From Corallium rubrum (Eukaryota; Cnidaria; Anthozoa; Scleralcyonacea; Coralliidae): 64,000 nt of DNA. Shown in pieces: positions 24,530 to 62,611 of this stretch. Position numbers and translations under genes: made by a program. How positions within the stretch are numbered: the first letter of the stretch is position 1; every line of letters starts with the position of its first letter. A model generated the notes under the pieces. It ran no database searches and was not told the DNA's origin. It saw only the letters and a program-made list of their open reading frames with translations. The stretch spans positions 14,296,536 to 14,360,535 of the forward strand of contig OZ035997.1 of the NCBI GenBank assembly GCA_964035015.1. Direction: 5' to 3'.

Positions 24530-24672
24530 TTCCACTCAGGAAAATCTTCCAGGATAGGAACGGACAGGAAAGTTTCCTTTGTGCTAAAGTCATTAGTTCA
24601 GACCGAGAGCTCACAAGACAAAAAATTCCCTGTCCGTTCCTGTCCTGAGGAAAATTTTCCTGAGTGGAAACC
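24530..24672. mobile_element. MITE-like hairpin
   Basis: TTCCACTCAGGAAAATCTTC pairs with GAAAATTTTCCTGAGTGGAA, and GGAACGGACAGG pairs with CCTGTCCGTTCC. Confidence 0.7.
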
Positions 24673-24868
24673 AGGTCAGTGGTGGAAACCTGCCTTTAGT
24701 GCGTAGTTTCAGGATACCTTAACACATGGATCATTTGCTTGTTACCATAGAAAAGCTAACTGCAGCACACAGTTGTTAATAAACGATATATTTATATTTA
24801 ATAAACGACAAGAATATCATTCAAAAAATAGAATCATGATAATTGGTTTCATCTTGTAACATTTTACA

Positions 24869-25460
24869 TAGGCGTACGGGCCGGGAGGTAGGTTACTTTT
24901 TGGGGAGGGAGGGACTGCAGCCTCCAAATTTGGCAACTCAGTTCTTTAGGATAGCAAAAGAAATTTGGGCAAAAAGTTTAAAAAAATTTCCATTTTTTTT
25001 CGAGAGAAAAATATTTTTATTAGCCAATAAGGCGAAACTCAAAGTGCGGTCAGCATTTTCACAACATCCGCGTTGTGTATGACTAAACGGGACAAATAAC
25101 CTTACTGTAACAATAGCTTTATTTTTGTCAAAATTTTGATTTTCACGCAGACTTTTTAGTGTTGTGGTCTTGTAGAACATTCTGATTCGTGACCCTACGC
25201 GGCAGAATTGACAATAAAATACGCTTCATGTACTTTGTTGTCAATTCTGCTGCGTATCCACGTGGTCTAAATTTGGAAAATCAGCGTTATACTAGTTTAA
25301 ATCACGCGACCAAAAATACAAGAGACCCTCAAATTACAGGAAACACTTTCAGAGACTCAAGAATTCAAAAAATTTTCCGTAGACAATCTCGTAAAATGAA
25401 GTTATATATATGACTTCACCATTTATTCGGTGGAAAAACATTTTTTTCCCATACGCCTAC
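24869..25460. mobile_element. possible TIR element, TAGGCGTACGGG termini
   Basis: ATAGGCGTACGGG at the left and CCCATACGCCTA at the right are short inverted termini. A hairpin around 25190-25260 (GGCAGAATTGACAA) lies inside. It abuts the SIDT 3' end. Confidence 0.4.
25422..25427 (-). promoter_or_regulatory. candidate poly(A) signal of SIDT
   Basis: On the minus strand AATAAA lies about 275 bases after the SIDT stop. It falls inside a repeat-like segment (24869-25460), so the assignment is tentative. Confidence 0.3.
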
Positions 25461-25701
25461 ACGCTTTCATTTAAGTTTACTTTTGTATTTAGTTATTTAT
25501 ATACACACTTGTTACAAGAACTAGCCTTGTTATTCATATGTTTGTTGGTACATGGTACTGAAGTTATTTAACCAAAACGTTTACATTAAAGGCCCTCTGT
25601 TCAGAAATTTCTAATCTCTTCAAATTAATGTAATGTAATTTCCTACGTTGCCAAATTCTAAACTTAATGCTGAAATCGAAACCATTGGAAATAGAAGATT
25701 C

Positions 25702-52413
<26,712 letters not shown>

Positions 52414-52796
52414 CTAAAGATTTAAAAGAAAGAAACATAGTATGAGAGCTGTCGTTACAATAGCGAATTCTCTCATCTAGGTCACGAACTAGTCTTGTGT
52501 TTTTTTTTAAATTTCTTTTCATATTTCTACAATATATTAAAATATCACTATAACCGTGGTATTACGACTAACAACGGTAACTTCGACGATATATTTTCTG
52601 AAAAATGTTATTTGTTCAAAACAAATAGCACGAACTAACAATAGTTCAAAAAGTAATCTAATTCCGTTCTTGTTCAATATAGAACGCCATGCTCATTTTC
52701 ACGCTCTGGAAACAATTGCTTACAAATCACTATTGCCACTGAACACAAAATCATGAAATTTATGTTATTACCTCCGCCAGGAAGTTGTTTTTCCCG

Positions 52797-53051
52797 TTTG
52801 TTTGTTTGTTTGTTTGTTTGTTTGTTTGTTTGTTTGTTTGTTTGTTTGTTTGTTTGTTTGTTTGTTTGTTTGTTTGTTTGTTTGTTTGTTTGTTTGTTTG
52901 TTTGTTTGTTTGTTTGTTTGTTTGTTTGTTTGTTTGTTTGTTTGTTTGTTTGTTTGTTTGTTTGTTTGTTTGTTTGTTTGTTTGTTTGTTTGTTTGTTTG
53001 TTTGTTTGTTTGTTTGTTTGTTTGTTTGTTTGTTTGTTTGTTTGTTTGTTT
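52797..53051. repeat. (TTTG)n microsatellite, about 64 units
   Basis: Pure TTTG/CAAA repeat, with open frames in several phases that are not genes. Confidence 0.97.
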
Positions 53052-53159
53052 GATGGAAAGAATATCTGACCGATACATCTACTGTGTTTCATAATCAAAT
53101 TTATACTTCTAAGTCCTAAGTCATATATGTACCCATTGCGTACCTATTTTAATTAGATT

Positions 53160-53500
53160 GCAAATACTCGCAGCGCCCCAAGTTAAGCCCAGTTGGACGG
53201 GGTTAGTACTTGGACGGGTAACCGCCTGGGAATAACCCCGTTCTCGAGCTTGGAACTCATGTGAGTAGAGTTTAGTTGATCTCTCCTGTGCTTCGAGGGT
53301 TTTTCGCCGGGTTCTCCGGTTTTCCTCCCTCCGTAAAATCAACACCGAGGTTTAACTGTGTTTTGTGGTGTGACATGTGTGTCATAAATGTATGGCGGCT
53401 GCCAGAGCGCCTTCAATATGCCTTCGACTCTGCCACTTCAAATTTAATATGTAAAGTGCTCTTGAAAAGCCCCTTTGTGGGAAGAAAAAATTAAAATTTG
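53160..53500 (+). mobile_element. 5S rRNA-derived SINE
   Basis: AAGTTAAGCCCAGTTGGACG, GGTTAGTACTTGGACGGGTA and ACCGCCTGGGAATAACCCCG match 5S rRNA closely. The body has GAGGGTTTTTCGCCGGGTTC. It is the best copy in the window. Confidence 0.88.
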
Positions 53501-53998
53501 TATTTCTATTTGTGATATTGTTAAATGATTTTACATTGTTCGGCGGGGGGAAGTCAAAATAAATTTGCTGTTATGCACGACCTTAATTAATAAAACTTTC
53601 CCACAAGTTTGTCACCGGCAGTTGCTTGGGTATATATAAGTGGTGTTCTCACATCTTTTAGATTGTTCCAAGCTACACTGATGAGCTGTAGTACAGCGAA
53701 CCACGTGTCTGTGACGTCACGGCACATTTCTTAGTCTTATTTCATAAAAGAAATAGAAAATGGACGCCCTGTGTTTATATAACCTGATGCAAACGCTCGA
53801 TTGAGTTTGGGAGAATTCAAAAGTACTTATACGGATATAAATATAATTACACTCAAAATTTTCCTTCTCCAAAAATTCCTCATCATTGCATATCCGATAG
53901 AGTATTATCCATTTTTGAAAAGTTTTAGTTTACTGTAAACCTTTATCTAAGAATTCTTCTCCGTGTTAACGCGATCTATATATGTTTTGTATACTACA

Positions 53999-54240
53999 GA
54001 ACGTACAGTCACTGTATCACCTGCCAAGTTGGTGCTATCCCCAAGGAGAATGGGAAAGCTCAGGTGTCACGGGAAAAACTTCATTAACCCTTCGTACACT
54101 TCGCTAAAGAATGGAAAATCCTTTCAAGAGAGCAGTCTGAGTGTGCATATCAACTCTGAGGATCTGTTGATTCCATTTGTGTAGCGAAGGACGACGGTTG
54201 GGCAACAGCTGAAGCCACAGCAATTAGTGAAGTTTTCGAA
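53999..54240 (+). other. exon-like segment between acceptor and donor, no single open frame
   Basis: A TACTACAG acceptor-like site opens a frame reading ERTVTVSPAKLVLSPRRMG and further to a stop at 54184. A second frame then reads CVAKDDGWATAEATAISEVF up to a GAAG|GTAAT donor-like site. Neither half is recognised. It could be a decayed gene or transposon fragment. Confidence 0.15.
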
Positions 54241-54298
54241 GGTAATTTTTTTAAAAAAAAGTTAGTGCAATTTTATTTCAGGAAAGACGTTTGTTATT

Positions 54299-54530
54299 GT
54301 TAAGTTAAGTTAAGTTAGGTTAAGTTAAGTTAAGTTAAGTTAAGTTAAGTTAAGTTAAGTTAAGTTAAGTTAAGTTAAGTTAAGTTAAGTTAAGTTAAGT
54401 TAAGTTAAGTTAAGTTAAGTTAAGTTAAGTTAAGTTAAGTTAAGTTAAGTTAAGTTAAGTTAAGTTAAGTTAAGTTAAGTTAAGTTAAGTTAAGTTAAGT
54501 TAAGTTAAGTTAGGTTAAGTTAAGTTAAGG
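54299..54530. repeat. (TTAAG)n microsatellite, about 46 units
   Basis: Pentamer array with two TTAGG variants. It is intergenic or in an upstream SIDT intron. Confidence 0.95.
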
Positions 54531-54656
54531 AATATGGAGGGAAAATATATTTTAAGATTCTGAAAACTTCTAAGTGTGTGAGTTGCGTACCTATTTTTAA
54601 TTAGATGCAAATACTCGCAGCCAGTTTCTGCTATGACTGGGAAAGAGGCTTAAATC

Positions 54657-54773
54657 ATGCATGAGTCGGAGGACGATAAACAATCTGAAAATTATAATTT
54701 TACTGAAAGCAGTAGCAAGAACAAGAAAAACAACATTGAAAATGAGGATTCTGTCACACTATACGTATGTAAG
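54657..54773 (+). other. possible isolated + strand exon, unrecognised
   Basis: ATG preceded by an in-frame TAA opens 39 codons (MHESEDDKQSENYNFTESSS then a Lys/Asn-rich run, ending TLYVCK), closed by a good donor AAG|GTATGT. The composition looks like a disordered protein N terminus. No downstream partner exon was found, so this may be chance or part of an unknown gene. Confidence 0.2.
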
Positions 54774-55234
54774 GTATGTTACTTAAAGGGCTGTTTACAC
54801 TAGACTGTAAAGTTCAGATCGATCCTAGATCGATTTGAGTCCACACCCGGGTTCGCGTTCACACTATAGTCTATAGTGAAAAAATAGATATATGTCTATA
54901 CGCGTTGACACTGCATAAAGCCAAATTTAACGAGACTTAATTCTGACGGTCTGGTAGAAACTGACCCCGTGTTTGTGAGTATATTAAAACTATCAAAAAT
55001 ATCTTGAACAAGTGCGTACCATGTTGTAATTTTGCAGTATCAAATGAGAAGACTGTGTAGAGTTAGGCACTTAGGAACTGGGCCAGTATTATAGTTTTAC
55101 AATAGCGTTAATTCGAGGAAGGAAAAAGAGGGTTGTTTTTGTGCTACTTCTCCAAGGCCTTCTTCCAAAGAAGAAAAGACAGTTTTGAATAGAACCAGGC
55201 AGAACAGGTTGTACTTGTGAGAAATTGAAATAGA

Positions 55235-55680
55235 CGAATTGAATTGAATTGAATTGAATTGAATTGAATTGAATTGAACTTTATTTAAAAGAAGGTATAA
55301 ACATCTTTACATATCGTATTCTACCAGATGGCCTTCATTAGTTAAAAATCAATAAATAATTAAGTGACACAGTTGCAGGTTAGTTTAAATTTACAGTTTA
55401 TACAGGCAAAATCCTCCAAGTGTGCCACTCCATTATTTTGTTCTAGAAAATATTTTTTTAGTTCATTTTTGAAAGTTGAAATACTAATATTGCTAGTGTC
55501 CTTTAAGCGGTTAGGGAGCGAATTAAATAACAAAGCTCCACTATACGAAATCTTTGTTTTACCAAGCTCACTAGAGACTTTTGGAACTTTCAGATCTGTC
55601 AGTGATGCTCTTGTGCTAACACTATGTGCTTCACCGACAAACTGAAATAAGTTAATATGATCTTACTAGCTGCAGAAAAC
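55235..55680 (-). mobile_element. LINE 3' end (reverse transcriptase C terminus) with (TTCAA)n tail
   Basis: The minus-strand frame reads ISYSGALLFNSLPNRLKDTS then TFKNELKKYFL and a stop, the familiar C terminus of CR1/L2/RTE-type reverse transcriptases. It is followed by AATAAAGTTC and a TTCAA repeat tail at 55235-55275. Only the last 100 codons or so remain: a 5'-truncated insertion. Confidence 0.75.
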
Positions 55681-56146
55681 CTGTACGATTATATTATATA
55701 TAGCTAAAATAAACATAGAGCAGCTGCACCATTCAGTTTCCTTTCATTTTCTCTTTTTAATGTTCACCGTGATGTGCGCTGAAATCTTGCGGCTCATGTG
55801 TCCGATAAATTCTGTTTTACGTTTGTGATGTAATTCTGGTTATATAGCGTTGTCGTCGGTCGTGAAACTTTATGTAGCCCGATCTCTCAAATTTTAAGTG
55901 TGATTTGACGGAGCCCTTTGTCAGTCGACATGAATCATGCCACCGCTATAATAATTTATTATATAAAATAGAGTGTTTTATTGATGTTTCCGCCATTAAT
56001 AAAAACGATAATCTTACATGTGTGATTATTTATGATAATCTCACATATGTCGATTATCACGGGACGCATTAGAGTTTACTGCTCTATTCTTGTGGGGAAA
56101 TAAGACTTTTTTTTATGTAATATTTAAGACACGAGCAGGGATGGAT

Positions 56147-56150
56147 TGAC

Positions 56151-56219
<69 letters not shown>

Positions 56220-56277
56220 GGATCGGATGGATGGATTGGATGGGTGGATTGGATGGATGGATTGGATGGATGGATGC
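56147..56277. repeat. (GATT)n grading into GGAT-rich repeat
   Basis: About 17 GATT units, then irregular GGATGGATT units. Confidence 0.9.
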
Positions 56278-56647
56278 ATTGCGACGATGTCGTGGGAATA
56301 CGCGTCTGCAAATTTGTCTGAAATTTTTTTATCGCGAATACCTGCTCACTTTTGACTTTTTCTTCTCAAACGGGTATGGATCGTTTTCACTCACGTGATC
56401 CCTAGTGGTTTTAAATCTGATAAAACACTGCGCAGCCCGAGTGTTTTAGGTCTGATAAAACACGTGATGAGAGTGTTTTGAATGGCTTCAAAAACGATTC
56501 GTTATTGGATGTTATGTTCATTAGTATTCTTTATATAAAATTGTATGTTCATTAGTATTCTTTCTGACGTCAAGACGTTTTATCAGGTATAAGACCACGG
56601 ACATGGTACTGATTTCCTTTGTGTTTTCCTCGTGGATTATTAATGAT

Positions 56648-56823
56648 AATAAACAGAACAATACATGAATGCTTGGAAATATGAAATTTATTTCTCGTGT
56701 TGACCAAGATATCTTACTCGTTCGCTTTGCTCACTCCAGTCACTCGTGAGATATCCTGGTCAACGTTAAAACTCGAAATAAATGTCATATTTCCGCACAT
56801 CCATGCATTATTCTCTATTTATT
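56648..56823. mobile_element. hairpin element
   Basis: AATAAACAGAACAATACATG pairs imperfectly with CATGCATTATTCTCTATTTATT, and TGACCAAGATATCT pairs with AGATATCCTGGTCA. Confidence 0.65.
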
Positions 56824-57223
56824 ATATGGCACAAGTTACTTCCGTTGAAATCGTGTGTTCTCATTGGCTGAGACGCGTCACGTGCCGGTCGATAATTTCC
56901 GGCGGATTTTGGCAGACATGTTGTTTGCAACTAAACAATGAAAGAAAACCGCAAAAATTTTGTGAATTCAAAAACCTGAGGACTAAATTATGTAGGCGTG
57001 TTCTGATTGGCCGCTCTGATTAATAGATCATTTTAGATTTGACTACGAGTACGAGTTTTAGCCGTGAAAAAAGGTCGTATATATATAATCGTAGTTGTTG
57101 TAGCATATTTGCAACTTGAGTTTTCAACAAACGAGTGAAACAACTACAGCTCGTTTCTGATTGTTTGACTCCATGCTTATTGATAGGTCAGTTCCTGATG
57201 CATCAACACCAACAGTATTCTTT

Positions 57224-59044
57224 GGGATAGTCTAATTGGCGCGCCTCGCGAGTCGCGACTAAATGGCGCGAGTAAACTTTTGTCGCGGGCTTTTGTTCCG
57301 GCTTGAATTTTGCCTGGGTCTTTTTCTCCGGTTTTGCTACTGGGGGACAAAGAACCTAAAAATATAGATGCAATAATAAATTAACTCAAATTTCCTCAGC
57401 GTGTGTTCAGTTGTTTACGAACAGCGAATGGACAGCGATCATGATGTATCTTCTAAACGTTGTAACCTGGTTGTAACCGTCTGTCGTTTCTTCATATCGC
57501 GCTCCGTCCAATGTACCAATATTACTTAGTCGACTTCTATCGATTTTCATGTCGAGAATTATTGTGGCCGAATCCATATTTTCCAACAGAAAAGATATTA
57601 CGGCCATCTCCAGCTAGGCACAAAAAGGCCAGACCCAACCAAAGCTCATACTTTAGATACTAGTTACATTTATGCTAAATTTCGCGCTATATAGCATCAA
57701 ATTGACAAAACAGCATTCACATACCATTTATTAGATAATGTATATAGTATACAAATATAAAATAACAAGTCATTTTTGCGCGCCGTGCGTCTTTGCGCAT
57801 TCCTCACTAAATGCACTTAGCGGTGTCTAGTAGCATAAAGTACGACAGTGAAACATCATTTTTCGAAAGAAGCAGATTCCGTAAAACCATTAGTATTTCT
57901 ACATAATACAACATTTCAGTCAATTTTTCACATTCTTGTAGATGTTAATGTTTTACTACAAAAGTGAAAAGCTGCTGTTTTTAAATTTTAGGAATAAAAC
58001 TATCACGTTTGTATGTCCAACTGTGGTATGTCGAAACTACCTCTCTATTAGCAGGATTATGATTACACCTTTGTGGCCTTGTTCAAAAAAATATGCGTAT
58101 ATAGATGCTCAGCTGGTATACCACACTGACCCTTTTCGTAAGGATTCAAACAACTTTTATGATTGTTGAAACTTTTACGGAAAGAGTAGTTGTTGCTACA
58201 AACATGAAACTTTTCAGTAAACTTTGTCATCGCACCAACTAATTATAATAGTCGAGGAGGAGAAGCGAGATAACGTCGACCACGTAGCACTCGCACTACA
58301 CAGTAGTTTTGACTCCTCGACTATAAACTATAATATGTGTATATATAACACGATCTTAAAACGCTTTATCCATACAAATGCTTGATGAGAACCATCGACT
58401 AATATTGAAAATCGATAGAAGTCGGCTAAGTATATTGGTAAGTTGGACGGAGCGCGATATAAAGAAACGACAGACGATTTATACTTGCCTCCTCCGCAGG
58501 CAACTGGTGTGTCTTCCTAGTTATGTGGGCAACTGATGTATCCTCTTAGTTAATTATGTGGGCACTTGCACTTTTTTCCAGTCAAAAAGAGCTTTCAGGG
58601 CTGTACGAATCGAGTACAAGACTGGGGAGAATACTCGGCCAAATACGCTCGGCCTAATTTGCATCAGCGTTGCAATCTCGTACTTTGCTCGTACAACTCT
58701 GAAAGCTCTTTTTGACTGGAAAAAGGTGCAAGTGCTCACATAATAAACTAAGAAGACACACCAGTTGCCTGCAGAAGAGGCTAGATTTATACAGCGTTTA
58801 GAAGATACGTCGCTGTCCATTCTCTGTGCGCAAACAACTGAACACACGCTGAGGAAATTTGAGTTAATCTATCATTGCATCTATATTTTTAGGTTCTTTG
58901 TCCCCCGGTAGCAAAACCGGAGAAAAAGATCCAGGCAAAATTAAAGCCAGAACAAAAGCCCGAGACAAAAGTTTACTCGCGCCATTTAGTCGCGAATTGC
59001 GCCATTTACTCGCGACTCGCGAGGCGCGCCAATTAGACTATCTC
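57224..59044. mobile_element. Mutator-like (MULE) non-autonomous element with 9-bp target duplication
   Basis: GATAGTCTAATTGGCGCGCC at the left pairs with GGCGCGCCAATTAGACTATC at the right. The arms run about 340 bp (57224-57565 against 58385-59044, the latter enlarged by a nested insertion). GTATTCTTT flanks both ends (57215-57223, 59045-59053). Long arms with a 9-bp duplication are the usual Mutator pattern. No transposase was recognised; frames in the arms are not genes. Confidence 0.75.
58494..58784. mobile_element. TIR element nested in the MULE right arm, 7-8 bp duplication
   Basis: CTTGCCTCCTCCGCAGGCAA and its imperfect complement at the right (TTGCCTGCAGAAGAGGCTAG) are flanked by ATTTATA(C) on both sides. 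The left MULE arm lacks it. An inner hairpin (AAAAAGAGCTTTCAGG) spans 58556-58741. An 8-bp duplication would suit hAT. Confidence 0.7.
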
Positions 59045-59601
59045 GTATTCTTTACGGACGGCATCATCAATGAACGTGAATTAAAGATGCTGTCCAGTCC
59101 GTTCTGCGCATGATCCGCCATCTTTGTTTTGAGGACTCAAACATGACATTCGTAGATAACTACATGAAGTACACAGTTCAGTGTAAACCGTTGGAGCAAC
59201 ATGGCAAAAAAACCAAGCGATTCGGCGAGGATATCTCTTCACATTCCTTCTATTTCTTCTGAAAATGTTTTGTTTTGGGTACAAGTAATGAAGAGGAAGC
59301 AAGAAAAGCTTACAATCTTGAATAAGGTATCCGAGTTTATTATACAACTGCATTAAAAACTGTCCAAATAACGCTAAAAATGAGTACAAATATACAGCGA
59401 TATTTGGATAGTTAGTTATTTGGATAGTAGAAAACCGGTTTGACAGATTTTGTTAGCCAATCAAATTTATCACTCGAGAACTACTTCATGTATGCTTATT
59501 ATTTTGTCCTGGTGCAAGTCACGCTACTTTTCTGGCCTTTTTAGAGTTTTCTTTTTCCATAAAAATTTGTTGATCAGAGCAATTGTATAATAAATCTCTT
59601 A

Positions 59602-59670
59602 TAAGATGTTTTGGTGTGTAGTATCGCTGTATATTTTTACTCGTTGTTTGTATTTTGACTCCCCCTGCGT

Positions 59671-59703
<33 letters not shown>

Positions 59704-59745
59704 TACAGCGATACTACACACCAAAACATCTAATAAGATATAAAT
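59602..59745. mobile_element. hairpin element
   Basis: AGATGTTTTGGTGTGTAGTA pairs with TACTACACACCAAAACATCT, and the arms continue through TCGCTGTATATTTTTAC. Confidence 0.75.
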
Positions 59746-59987
59746 ATATTTTTTGTAAATAAAGTAAACATTAGTTTCGTACATGCGCAGAACAGACTGG
59801 AGGGCACCTTTTAAATTAAATTGCATAATTCGTCTGAATTAAATCATAGACAATCATTGTCTATGATTAAATTCGACTGGAATTCGACGCTTAACTCGAC
59901 CGCCGCATTTTCATCGTATAGTTAATCTCGATTACTTTCGTCAGAATTAAATTCGTCTATAATGTGTCGTTTATATAGCGCGGGCCT

Positions 59988-60172
59988 AAAGCTGGATTTC
60001 CACTAGGCGTAAAATATCGCGCACTCGACTTTTCTTTTGTACAAATTGAATAGTTTTCTTTTGTACAAATTGAATAGTTTTCTACTTCGTTCCACATGGA
60101 AACTCACAAGACAAGAGGAAAAAGTCGGGCGCGTGACATTTTACGCCTAGTGGAAATCCAGCTCAAGTTTCG
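59988..60172. mobile_element. MITE
   Basis: GCTGGATTTCCACTAGGCGT and ACGCCTAGTGGAAATCCAGC are perfect inverted ends. TTTTCTTTTGTACAAATTGA is duplicated inside. Confidence 0.75.
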
Positions 60173-61082
60173 GTCTATAGCATGATCGGTTGTGAACCAT
60201 TTTCGAGCCAAGAAAATGCGTTATAAATTGTGTTATAACTCTGTTCGAGCCAAGCGTTCGTGCTTATAAATACTGTGTTACAACTCTGTACTCAGAATTA
60301 AGTTTAAAATATATATGTCCGAATTCTCTCTATAATTTGTCTCAATTTTCCCTGGGCAACGCACTCATCCTTATATTAAGCAACGAACAACCAGTGAGGC
60401 CACCGATCACGTGAGTGAAAATAATCATCAGGACGTGCACATTTTGGAGCTTGGATTGGGTTTTGTACAGAATTCTGAAGGTTATAAAACGTCATAAAAA
60501 ATGCACAAAAGAAAACACATTTTAGGATATTTCGCCCTAACTACTTCGTATCAGCGGAGGGGATGCGACCGAGCGTACTTTATGTAAGCCTTCATAAAAT
60601 GCAATAGTACCAACGCCGGAGTGATTATTAGCCGTGAGAGGCACTGACAAATAATATTATAGCCACAATCTTAAAAAGTCTCAATACTGCTTCGCCCCCC
60701 CCCCCCCCCCCCCAATGTTTTCTCCACGGATTTGGGAAAATTAAGAAGTCGATCTGGAAAAGAACTGGGGTGGACATGTCCACCTCAGTCCACCCCGAGG
60801 CGCGCCACTGCAGCCGGTGACAACAGCTGGAATCGAGGCTAAGATTTTCGTTAATTGTCAAAACAACAACTATAACGTTTAATAGGGGCCGATTACATGT
60901 GGTAAGTTGGCCTCAATGGCCGAGTAACCGAGCTGACCCGGTAAGCCGGGGTGAGATTTGAGTTGCTGTGGATGATTTTTTGCAATTACCAAGTAAACGG
61001 TCAAACCTCGTTGCCAGGGCCTTTTTGAAATTGCTTCATTTCAGTTCGTAAAAGTTACGTTATTTTTGTAAGTATCGTTAAC
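60173..61082. other. no gene seen; terminal fragments of repeats
   Basis: It holds a fragment of the CACGTGAGTGAAAA family (60395-60425), a C run at 60695-60713 and a GGCGCGCCACTGCAG terminus-like block. No coding or RNA gene was recognised. Confidence 0.5.
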
Positions 61083-61262
61083 AAAACAAAACAAACAAAC
61101 AAACAAACAAACAAACAAACAAACAAACAAACAAACAAACAAACAAACAAACAAACAAACAAACAAACAAACAAACAAACAAACAAACAAACAAACAAAC
61201 AAACAAACAAACAAACAAACAAACAAACAAACAAACAAACAAACAAACAAACAAACAAACAA
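61083..61262. repeat. (CAAA)n microsatellite, about 44 units
   Basis: Nearly pure CAAA repeat about 350 bases upstream of the type II membrane protein gene. Confidence 0.97.
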
Positions 61263-61609
61263 ATGTAACGAAGTCATTTTCACGATAAGTCAGGCATCAC
61301 TATCAGGAACCGCGATAAACCTTCCAATAATACTGGGCTGCATCGCACAACTGTATATAGCCTACACCGCTGCACTTGAACACACTGATAATTTATTGAT
61401 AGTCTATTGACCTTTGTATGCGATGTTCTAATTTATGCAGTGTGAATAGGAAGACATATTATACGTATTGAGACAAAGCCGATAATTTTTCACGCTAATC
61501 TCTATATACATGTACAGAGATCATGGTTAATCTCTAAAGAGATTATGAATATATCATATGCATTCACTCCATTCAACACAAGCGGCAAGCGCTGACGACA
61601 AAGAAAAAC

Positions 61610-62596
61610 ATGACTGACTTAAGAATCGTATTGTTCAACAGGCTACAAGCGATACAAAAACTCAAGAGAAAACATTTTTATTTGGTCACTTTTATCAGTT
61701 TTACCATTGGTTTCTTTATCTTTCTCAACATTGGAAGCCACGAAGGAAACTACAAGTTGAAAGAGGAAACTGACAACTCGCACTGTCTCCTAGAACGTGC
61801 AAATTTCACAGTGAAAATGAACAAGACATTTTTATATTTGATACAAGGTCCAAGTTGTCTTCCAAAACATCTCAAAGGAGAACGACAAATCGGATGTGGA
61901 TCGACATGTCACTGTGATGTTCTTATGTTAGGATATAAACAGAAATGTACTACGCCATCTTTAAAACACGTCCAGTACATTCACAAGAAAGGAACAACAT
62001 GGAGTACAGGTAGAAATTATCTCTATGAACACGCCATGAACAGCACAATGAAATATCTTTATTACATTTTCATGGACGAAGATATTACTCTTCAACCGAA
62101 CAGTAACAGCAATAACGCCATCATTTCCTATGGATTATGGAGATCTTTTGAAAGATTCTTGCTAACTTATAAACCGGCCATCGGAACAACGTCGTATTGC
62201 AGCTTTATCGATACTCGTTGCAAATCGAAACAAGTACCAATAGTTCATGGTATTAAAGGATTTTTCATTGACGCAGCCTTTAATGCCATACATCACAAAG
62301 CTTTGCCTTATCTATTACCTTATCGCTTGGAAAGAGAGAACGTAAGTTGGTGGTATAGTCAAGTTTACATGACACTGTTTGCTAAACATTACTTCAAAGA
62401 ATTTGTTCTCGTTTATACTGAATTAAACGCTGTGAACATCCACCATTCTGAATATCCCAAAGAAAGTGCCAGTGATGAAATATTGAGAATCTTAGAAAAA
62501 GAAGTTGATAACCTTGTGCAACAACGAAAGAAAAGTTCTTCTGTTTGGAAAAGAGTGCAGGTTCACGAAACGGCAGACGATTTTTGTAAATGCTGA
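61610..62596 (+). CDS. single-exon type II membrane protein, glycosyltransferase-like
   Basis: A 328-codon uninterrupted frame. A basic N-terminal cytosolic stretch (residues 1-22) is followed by one hydrophobic helix (about 23-41), then a lumenal domain with four N-glycosylation sequons (N65, N71, N144, N244) and ten cysteines, one pair in the C-terminal CKC. This is the layout of a Golgi type II enzyme. Residues 150-161 read LYYIFMDEDITL: hydrophobic strand followed by DED (156-158), as in the metal/nucleotide-sugar DxD motif of GT-A glycosyltransferases; TTWSTGRN (129-136) precedes it. I do not recognise a named family, so the enzyme class is inferred from topology and motif only. The start is the first ATG after a non-coding, AT-rich leader. 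A degenerate copy of its 3' end follows the stop. It may sit within a SIDT intron on the opposite strand. Confidence 0.75.
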   Translation: MTDLRIVLFNRLQAIQKLKRKHFYLVTFISFTIGFFIFLNIGSHEGNYKLKEETDNSHCLLERANFTVKMNKTFLYLIQGPSCLPKHLKGERQIGCGSTCHCDVLMLGYKQKCTTPSLKHVQYIHKKGTTWSTGRNYLYEHAMNSTMKYLYYIFMDEDITLQPNSNSNNAIISYGLWRSFERFLLTYKPAIGTTSYCSFIDTRCKSKQVPIVHGIKGFFIDAAFNAIHHKALPYLLPYRLERENVSWWYSQVYMTLFAKHYFKEFVLVYTELNAVNIHHSEYPKESASDEILRILEKEVDNLVQQRKKSSSVWKRVQVHETADDFCKC

Positions 62597-62611
62597 GGAG
62601 ATTCAAAGACT

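Noticed and set aside
52674-53078. QTNK-repeat frame as a possible upstream SIDT exon
   Set aside because: The phase at a donor after CTGGCGGAG would fit, but there is no acceptor with a pyrimidine tract, no membrane helix, and the body is pure CAAA repeat.
53160-53300. 5S rRNA gene
   Set aside because: Only the internal promoter part is 5S-like and a SINE body follows; the same composite occurs at 41344.
54299-54530. Telomeric repeat
   Set aside because: The unit is TTAAG, not TTAGGG, and the array lies inside a chromosome region with genes on both sides.
57407-58847. Frames of 66-97 codons in the MULE arms
   Set aside because: They lie in inverted arms or the nested hairpin, overlap on both strands and match no protein.
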